Origin: Russula earlei
Lineage: Eukaryota; Basidiomycota; Agaricomycetes; Russulales; Russulaceae
Length of the DNA stretch: 13,852 nucleotides
Assembly: GCA_025769875.1 (NCBI GenBank)
Contig: JAGFNK010001171.1
Location: 1-13,852 of the forward strand
Direction of reading: 5' to 3'
The position numbers and the translations under genes are program-made. Below, piece after piece: positions 9,254-13,852 of this stretch. The notes beneath the pieces were generated by a model. It did no database searches. It was not told where the DNA came from and saw only the letters and a program-made list of their open reading frames with translations. Each line of letters begins with the position of its first letter. Position 1 is the stretch's first letter.

Positions 9254-9500
9254 CACAAAAACCACCTGCTCTGCGGTATAGGTGGTGCCAAAGGTATACC
9301 GATACTGAAGGCGCAGGTCCTTGTTGCGCTCTAGTGCATTTTTGCTCAGCTGGGCAAGTCAGTGCACTTGAGTTCACACTCAAGGTGAAATGACTTACCT
9401 TCTTCATCATGAAGCCACTCCTTCTCAGGGTATGCCATATAGTCGTCAATGACACCTCGTCCACCTGTCCACTCCTACTCCAGGACGACGACAGGGCGTT
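9254..9500 (-). pseudogene. Tc1/mariner-type transposase fragment (HTH region up to the first catalytic Asp)
   Basis: On the minus strand, exon sequence 9455-9399 reads VSLTTIWHTLRRSGFMMKK. A 49-nt intron follows (9398-9350, GTAAGT donor, CTGAC branch site, CAG acceptor), then exon 9349-9254 reads LSKNALERNKDLRLQYRYTF, then GTTYTAEQVVFV. This is the pattern of the second helix-turn-helix and linker of fungal Tc1/mariner-type transposases, where a TLRRxGF-type HTH is followed by ALER and then by a V-F-V strand ending in the first catalytic Asp. That Asp is missing: similarity stops at the Val at 9254, and the left arm starts at 9252. Upstream of 9455 the similarity fades, perhaps through a frameshift, to about 9500. 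No DDE core is present, so it cannot be active. Family membership is from motif memory, not from a search. Confidence 0.7.
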
Positions 9501-9565
9501 CTTCCCTTCCCAGAGCTGCTCACCATACCTTGCTCTACCCCTCCATTTCAACCCCCTAAATCCTC

Positions 9566-9840
9566 ATGGGCTCGAAGCAATGTGCTTCAAAACGCTGGCC
9601 TGCACCGACACGTACTACTGGCCAAAGGAAGGCTGCCCAAAAAAAAAACTGGTGGAAATGAAAGTGGCAGCTCAGGCACTCCCACTTGACCAAAGCGATC
9701 ACAACCACGAGCTCAGGCTTCCAAGACATCCCTTCCTGCTATTGATGAGGATGGGGAGGAAGAGTCCTATGCCTATGTAAATGCAGAAGCCTGGGAACTC
9801 ACCACAGCACAAACGCACGGACCACAAGACATGCAAAATT
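9566..9840 (+). pseudogene. Possible second captured gene fragment in the loop
   Basis: An ATG at 9566 opens a basic, protein-like stretch (MGSKQCASKRWPAPTRTTGQ, then RKAAQKK) that stops soon after a run of ten A (9639-9648). If the run is counted one base shorter, the frame continues as TGGNESGSSGTPT, meets a TGA at 9687-9689, then reads PKRSQPRAQASKTSLPAIDE and DGEEESYAYVNAEAWE. The Lys/Arg-rich then acidic composition resembles the disordered N-terminus of a nuclear protein. I cannot name it. It lies on the strand opposite to the transposase fragment. It could be chance open sequence. Confidence 0.3.
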
Positions 9841-9988
9841 GTCGCAAAGGCGCACGGCCTCGATGTCAACTCACCCACACAGCTATATGGCTGGCCGCGA
9901 ATCACTTACAAGAGTACATATGTGCGTATTCCTTTTGTGCCATCTCCTCTTCGTCTTCACATCATCATCATCGTTGCCGCCAGCACGC

Positions 9989-11211
9989 CACCCTTGCCCC
10001 CATCAACCGCCGCATGCCCTCGCCCTCAACGCCCCCGCCTTCACCATGCACCGATGAGTCCCAACGCACAGCCGAAGAGCCCCGTACACGCCGCCATCTT
10101 TGTTGCCATCAGACGGTGTTGCTACTGTACATTTTGGTATGCTTTTTCTCCCCTTTTTTACTAGACTCTCATTTTGTTAGTCAGAGATCTGCACGCCGCC
10201 TATGCGTCCATTTCCCAGCCTGCCACCGTCTTCCCTCTCCCTTTCTACTTCCACACCCCCTCGCTCCTCTACCTCGCATCTGCCATCCAAGTTCTCCAAT
10301 CGTCCCACCCGCAATCGCATTCGGCAGCGCCATCAGCGCCCAAGCGACCACCCACCAGCACTCTCCCTATCCCCCCCTCCAGCCTCTCCTTTGCATCGTC
10401 TCCCCCTCCTCGCGTTGCGACTCAACCACACCCCTCATCACCACACCTGGCCTTGGCCATCCTTCACAAATCGCCACACGCCACTACCACAGCCGCTGGA
10501 GACCACAACTCAATACCTCACGTTGTCCAGCTTTGGTCCCCTTCTCACGTCTAGATTTCCTTTCATATGCCTGTCTTTTGTGCTTTTCCTGTCCCTTAGC
10601 CTTAGTTCTAACCTTGTATCTGCTACCATGTTGAATAAAGTTGCCCTGTTGTTCCCTTATCATCTGTGTGAACCTGAGTGCAGTTCAAATGAACAAATGC
10701 GTTCTTGCGTTCCCGCTAGGTGCTCCTCCTCTTTGGAGCTTCAGTCTTATGAAGTCATTCTGCATTCTTGGACACACTTCGCCGCCCCATGGGCTCAGGT
10801 GTGCACTTCCTGGGGGGGCTCCTTCCCGGCACACGACTGTGCTACTGTCACACGATATGAGGGAAATGACGTTGCACACCACAACACTTGAGTCAAAAAC
10901 ACTATGGGGCTGCCTCAAGACAGCCCATGGGTACAACATGAGGGAAAAATAATAGATATAGACCATGATTTTGAGTTGTAATTCATCTAATACACATGTG
11001 GAGGTGGCTTGAGTCCAGCTCCACCAATTCTCACTCAAATCTCATGAAAACAATGGGGCTGCCTAGCCCTCATTCAGGCAATTCAGGGACAATAAGTCTT
11101 ATGTGAATTGAAGCTGTTTTGAGGGAGATATTCGCCCATGCATGTTTGAGAGGGTTTTCTGCGCCGATTTGGGTGGAATTCAAACTCCGCCAAGTGCGCT
11201 GAAAACAGCAA
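9989..11211 (-). repeat. Right 1.2-kb inverted arm
   Basis: Inverted partner of 8032-9252. Differences are nearly all C/T or G/A, many of them where one copy has CG. An AATAAA signal lies at about 10634-10639 on the plus strand and its mirror image in the left arm near 8607-8612, both facing outward. Three overlapping plus-strand frames (within 9831-10891) are open at once because the strand is pyrimidine-rich. Confidence 0.9.
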
Positions 11212-11213
11212 TA

Positions 11214-11835
11214 ATACATGCCATTGATATGAACTCCTTGCACTCAGCACTATGGCTGGCAAAAGCGTACGACATCACTGGGATCATAGATCTGCCTCAG
11301 GGCCGGCCGAATGACAAGCATTCCTGACCAGATTCACAAAACACTTTACATACGTGAGCACGCCAGATCCAGCATTTTGCCAGGAGAATTTTGCATGAAA
11401 GCGCATATCTCCGTCATTAAGGCAATTATTGCCGCATGTGATAGGGCAATTATCACCGCATGGTGATAGGGCACTTACGGCCCATCGTTCTCCGGTTTGC
11501 ACAGGCCGTGTAGTGGACAGATACTTAACTTGCGCTCATGAATCAGGTCTCCCCTTTGTTCCACCACGAGTCAATGATCGTTCATATTTTGTTTGGAATC
11601 CAAATTTGTATCTCACAGCGCGTACATCATGTTTCAAAGGCGGGTCACTGGCTAAATAGTGACATAATGTGCTCAGGCTTCTGAGGATGGTAGTCTGCTG
11701 GGGTGGTATGTAGTGGTCATCGCTGTGGCTAAGTGGATGTCTCATGTTTCCCAGTTCTCCCCTTCTCCTGGGTCCATATAATTGTGGCCTCACAACCCTG
11801 TGTTATTTATTATTTGCTTGCCATTTCATACCTTA
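11214..11835. other. Spacer between the two elements
   Basis: I find no supported gene. Short frames on both strands (for example plus 11429-11659 and minus 11793-11536) overlap and have no recognisable domain. The stretch contains the tandem repeat at 11420-11483 and ends with the TA that borders the second element. It may be host sequence or an older element without clear ends. Confidence 0.5.
11420..11483 (+). repeat. Short tandem repeat, about 2.5 copies of a 24-25-bp unit
   Basis: Unit 1 (11420-11443) and unit 2 (11444-11468) share the form RGGCAATTAT..CCGCATG.TGATA, and a partial third unit GGGCACTTACGGCCC follows. Each unit contains a small dyad (GGCAATTATTGCC in unit 1). Confidence 0.6.
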
Positions 11836-12246
11836 TTGCCATTTTCAGTGCACTTGGTGGAGCTTGAATTCCACCCAAATTGGCGCAGAAACCCCCTCAA
11901 ACATGCGGGATGAATATCTCCCTCAAAACAGCTTCAATTCACATAAGACTTATTGTCCCTGAATCGCCTGAATGAGGGCTAGGCAGCCCCATTGTTTTCA
12001 TGAGATTTGAGTGAGAATTGGTGGAGCTGGACTCAAGCCACCTCCACATGTGTATTAGATGAATTACAACTCAAAATCAGGGTCTATATCTATTATTTTT
12101 CCCTCATGTTGTACCCATGGGCTGTCTTGAGGCAGCCCCATAGTGTTTTTGACTCAAGTGTTGTGGTGTGCAATGTTGTTTCCAGTGCAATTGGAGTCAC
12201 GGCCAGCCACTCATCACCCCTCTCACCTCTTGATCTGACCATCCTT
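11836..12246 (+). repeat. Left terminal inverted repeat of the second element
   Basis: The first 345 bases match the outer part of the 8032-9252 arm almost base for base. From about 12183 the sequence leaves that match but stays inverted-repeated with its own right end (CACTCATCACCCC region, then CTGACCATCCTT). So this element has its own arm length of about 410 bases. Confidence 0.85.
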
Positions 12247-13574
12247 CTTGTTTTTCACAGACAGAGAGGAGTGGGTTGCAAAAAGGGGTCCTATTCTGAA
12301 CTCTTTCTACTACAGAGTAGCTAGGGTGTTTTTATATACAGGAGAGAGGTACTAGAGATGAAAGGCATGAAAGTGAATCAAGACTGGTTGAGACGGTCGA
12401 GGCAGTCGTGAAAGGCTTGAGACACGAACACGTCTAGTGTGCTGAGGCGTGCATGCACACATGGTCAGTGGTGAGTGTTTTGAGCCTTTTGCGTCTGAAT
12501 TGAGGCGGCGGTCGTGGCTGCTTGTGCTGCGGAAGACGCGAAGGTGGCGATCGGCGATGGCAATGACGGAAGAGGTGAGGGGTGATGGGAAATGGAGGCG
12601 ATGGAGATGAGGGCAGCAGTGACGAGATGGCGGCTGCGTGGTGGTGGTGTTGTCTTGTGCGGTGGTGGTGTGGTCGTCTCCATTGCAGGTGGTGGCAGCA
12701 GGTTGTGGACGAGGAGCGAAGGCATAGGCGGGTGAGCGTGAGTTCGTAGATAGGAGACGTAGGTGGCGAGGACTTGAGAAAGAGGATGCATGGGGCGGCT
12801 TGCACGGGGGTGGGAATCTGTCCGTCTTGCGGGTGGCAGTGGTGGGGGTCGTCTCCACTGCAGGTGTCGGCAGCAGACGGGGCGAGAGTGTGTGAATTGA
12901 TGGGGAGTCAATGTGGGAGGCAGCGTGCGGTGTGCTGTTGGTGTTGGCGACTGCTTCGCTTGTGGCAGCGGCGTGGCAGCGGCTTCTGCTCCTGTTGTGG
13001 CATGTCGTGGCTAAGTTTGTGGCCGAGGCCTTCTTGGTCTTCTGGGGTGGTGCTGGTGGCAAGGGGGTTGCGGCGGTGCTGGTGTCACGTGAAACTACTA
13101 AAGCGGGCGGCTGAGACTGAGAAGGTGGCGGCGGACTGAGCTGGTGCAACAGGTGGAGGCGGATGGGGGGCAGAGGCGACGACTGAGGGCGACGCATGGG
13201 GGGGCGACGGCGGCTGTGGCTGACAAGGGTGTGGCGGCAGTGGCGTGTGAGATGGTGGTGGAGATGGCAGCGTGTGGCGCTAAGACGTCGGTGGCTGAGG
13301 CTGAGGTTATGGTGGCGGCTGATGAGACTAAGGGCGGCTGGCAAGGCTAAGAGCGCGGTGGCGGCGGTTGACTGATCTGAAGCTGGGGCAACGGAGACGG
13401 CTGGGCAAAACTAGGGGCGCGGTGGTGGCGGCTGAGACTGAGGAAGGCTGAGGGCTGAGGGCAGTGTGACTGGCACGGCTGCAACTGTGGTGTGGAGGGC
13501 CAAATGTGAGTTGGAAGGGAGGCAGTGCGACTGATGCGTCTGAGACAAGCGGGTGGTGGTTGGGATGAGGGGCA
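12247..13574. other. Interior of the second element: G/A-rich strand, no supported gene
   Basis: From about 12440 to 13560 the plus strand is strongly G- and purine-rich with repeated GGTGG, GGCGG and GGCTGAG words. The minus strand is therefore Pro/Ser/Thr/His-coding and nearly free of stops in several frames; the longest runs 13344-12352. The predicted products are low complexity with no domain, and three frames overlap, so I do not call a gene. A roughly 30-bp unit (GTCGTCTCCAYTGCAGGTG with GGCAGCAG following) occurs at about 12673-12702 and again at about 12848-12876. Confidence 0.5.
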
Positions 13575-13852
13575 AAGGATGGTCAGAATGGGAGAGGTGA
13601 GAGGGGGGTGATGAGTGGGCTGGTCATCACTCCAATCACACTGAAAACAATGTTGCACACCACAACACTTGAGTCAAAAACACTATGGGGCTGCCTCAAG
13701 ACAGCCCATGGGTACAACATGAGGGAAAAATAATAGATAGACCATGATTTTGAGTTGTAATTCATCTAAAACACATGTGGAGGTGGCTTGAGTCCAGCTC
13801 CACCAATTCTCACTCAAATCTCATGAAAACAATGGGGCTGCCTAGCCCTCAT
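13575..13852 (-). repeat. Right terminal inverted repeat of the second element, incomplete
   Basis: Reverse complement of the left terminal repeat from about 12246 back to about 11971. It ends at the window edge inside the GAGGGCTAGGC segment. Confidence 0.85.

Larger units (their letters stand above)
8032..11211. mobile_element. Long-inverted-repeat (palindromic) DNA transposon, TA-flanked
   Basis: The ends are TTCCTGTTTTCAGCGCAC on the left and, read inward from the right, TTGCTGTTTTCAGCGCAC. Both are bordered by TA (8030-8031 and 11212-11213), consistent with a TA target duplication. The two arms, 8032-9252 and 9989-11211, are about 1.22 kb each and nearly identical, with a 736-base loop between. 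No complete transposase is present, so the element is non-autonomous. TA targeting is typical of the Tc1/mariner superfamily, and a fragment of such a transposase lies in the loop. Arms this long make it unlike a simple MITE and closer to foldback-type elements. A second element sharing the terminal 345 bases starts at 11836. Confidence 0.85.
11836..13852. mobile_element. Second element of the same terminal family, cut by the right edge
   Basis: It begins TTGCCATTTTCAGTGCAC after a TA at 11834-11835, matching the ends of the element at 8032. The left arm is 11836 to about 12246, and its inverse runs from about 13575 to the window end. By comparison with the left arm about 135 further bases are missing on the right, where a closing TA is predicted. 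The interior (12247-13574) shows no similarity that I can see to the loop of the first element. No transposase motif is visible, so it should be non-autonomous. Confidence 0.82.

Noticed and set aside
8604..9551. 315-codon minus-strand open frame through the left arm
   Set aside because: It runs across the transposase fragment, its intron and the pyrimidine-rich arm in one frame. The arm part is low-complexity Pro/Ser/His sequence with two other frames open at the same place, as expected from stop-poor composition.
9831..10634. 267-codon plus-strand open frame in the right arm
   Set aside because: It is the mirror of the left-arm frame, has no domain, and overlaps two other long frames. It is explained by strand composition.
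12352..13344. 330-codon minus-strand open frame inside the second element
   Set aside because: Ser/Pro/His/Thr-rich low complexity, overlapped by two other open frames on the same strand, no domain and no supported splice sites. It is probably a composition artefact.

Overview
The window is eukaryotic and almost certainly from a filamentous basidiomycete, probably a mushroom-forming agaricomycete. Coding regions are cut by introns of about 45-70 nt with GTRWGT-like donors, CAG or TAG acceptors and recognisable branch sites, including a perfect TACTAAC. The recognisable families (a WD40 beta-propeller protein and an Spt5-like NGN/KOW protein) fit this. There is no bacterial gene organisation, rRNA, tRNA or CRISPR.

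Layout. (1) 1-943, minus strand: 5' part of a spliced WD40-repeat gene that runs off the left edge. (2) 944-1617: divergent intergenic region with a TATA box. (3) 1618-2574, plus strand: two-exon gene of unknown function with one hydrophobic segment. (4) 2575-3999: no convincing gene, but small inverted repeats, a cluster of six TTAGGG/CCCTAA hexamers, and a TATA box for the next gene. (5) 4000-6595, plus strand: eight-exon Spt5-like NGN-KOW gene broken by one in-frame TGA. (6) 6596-7237: intergenic. (7) 7238-7924, plus strand: unknown Cys-containing, coiled-coil gene, also broken by one in-frame TGA. (8) 8032-11211: a 3.18-kb palindromic transposable element with two 1.2-kb inverted arms flanked by TA, whose loop contains a fragment of a Tc1/mariner-type transposase. 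(9) 11214-11835: spacer with a short tandem repeat. (10) 11836 to beyond the right edge: a second element with the same roughly 345-bp ends but a different, strongly strand-asymmetric interior.

The most interesting part is 8032-13852. This is a non-autonomous element family with modular termini: conserved ends, long inverted arms in one copy, and unrelated cargo inside. The TA target site and the Tc1/mariner fragment point to mobilisation by a Tc1/mariner-superfamily transposase, which is an inference. The two arms of the first element differ almost only by transitions, mostly CG to TG or CA. Both broken host-type genes carry their stop as GCG-TGA. Together these suggest decay by deamination of methylated CpG in a silenced, transposon-rich region.

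Many long open frames in 8600-10900 and 12350-13350 are probably by-products of pyrimidine-rich strands, which rarely contain stop codons. They are not called as genes.
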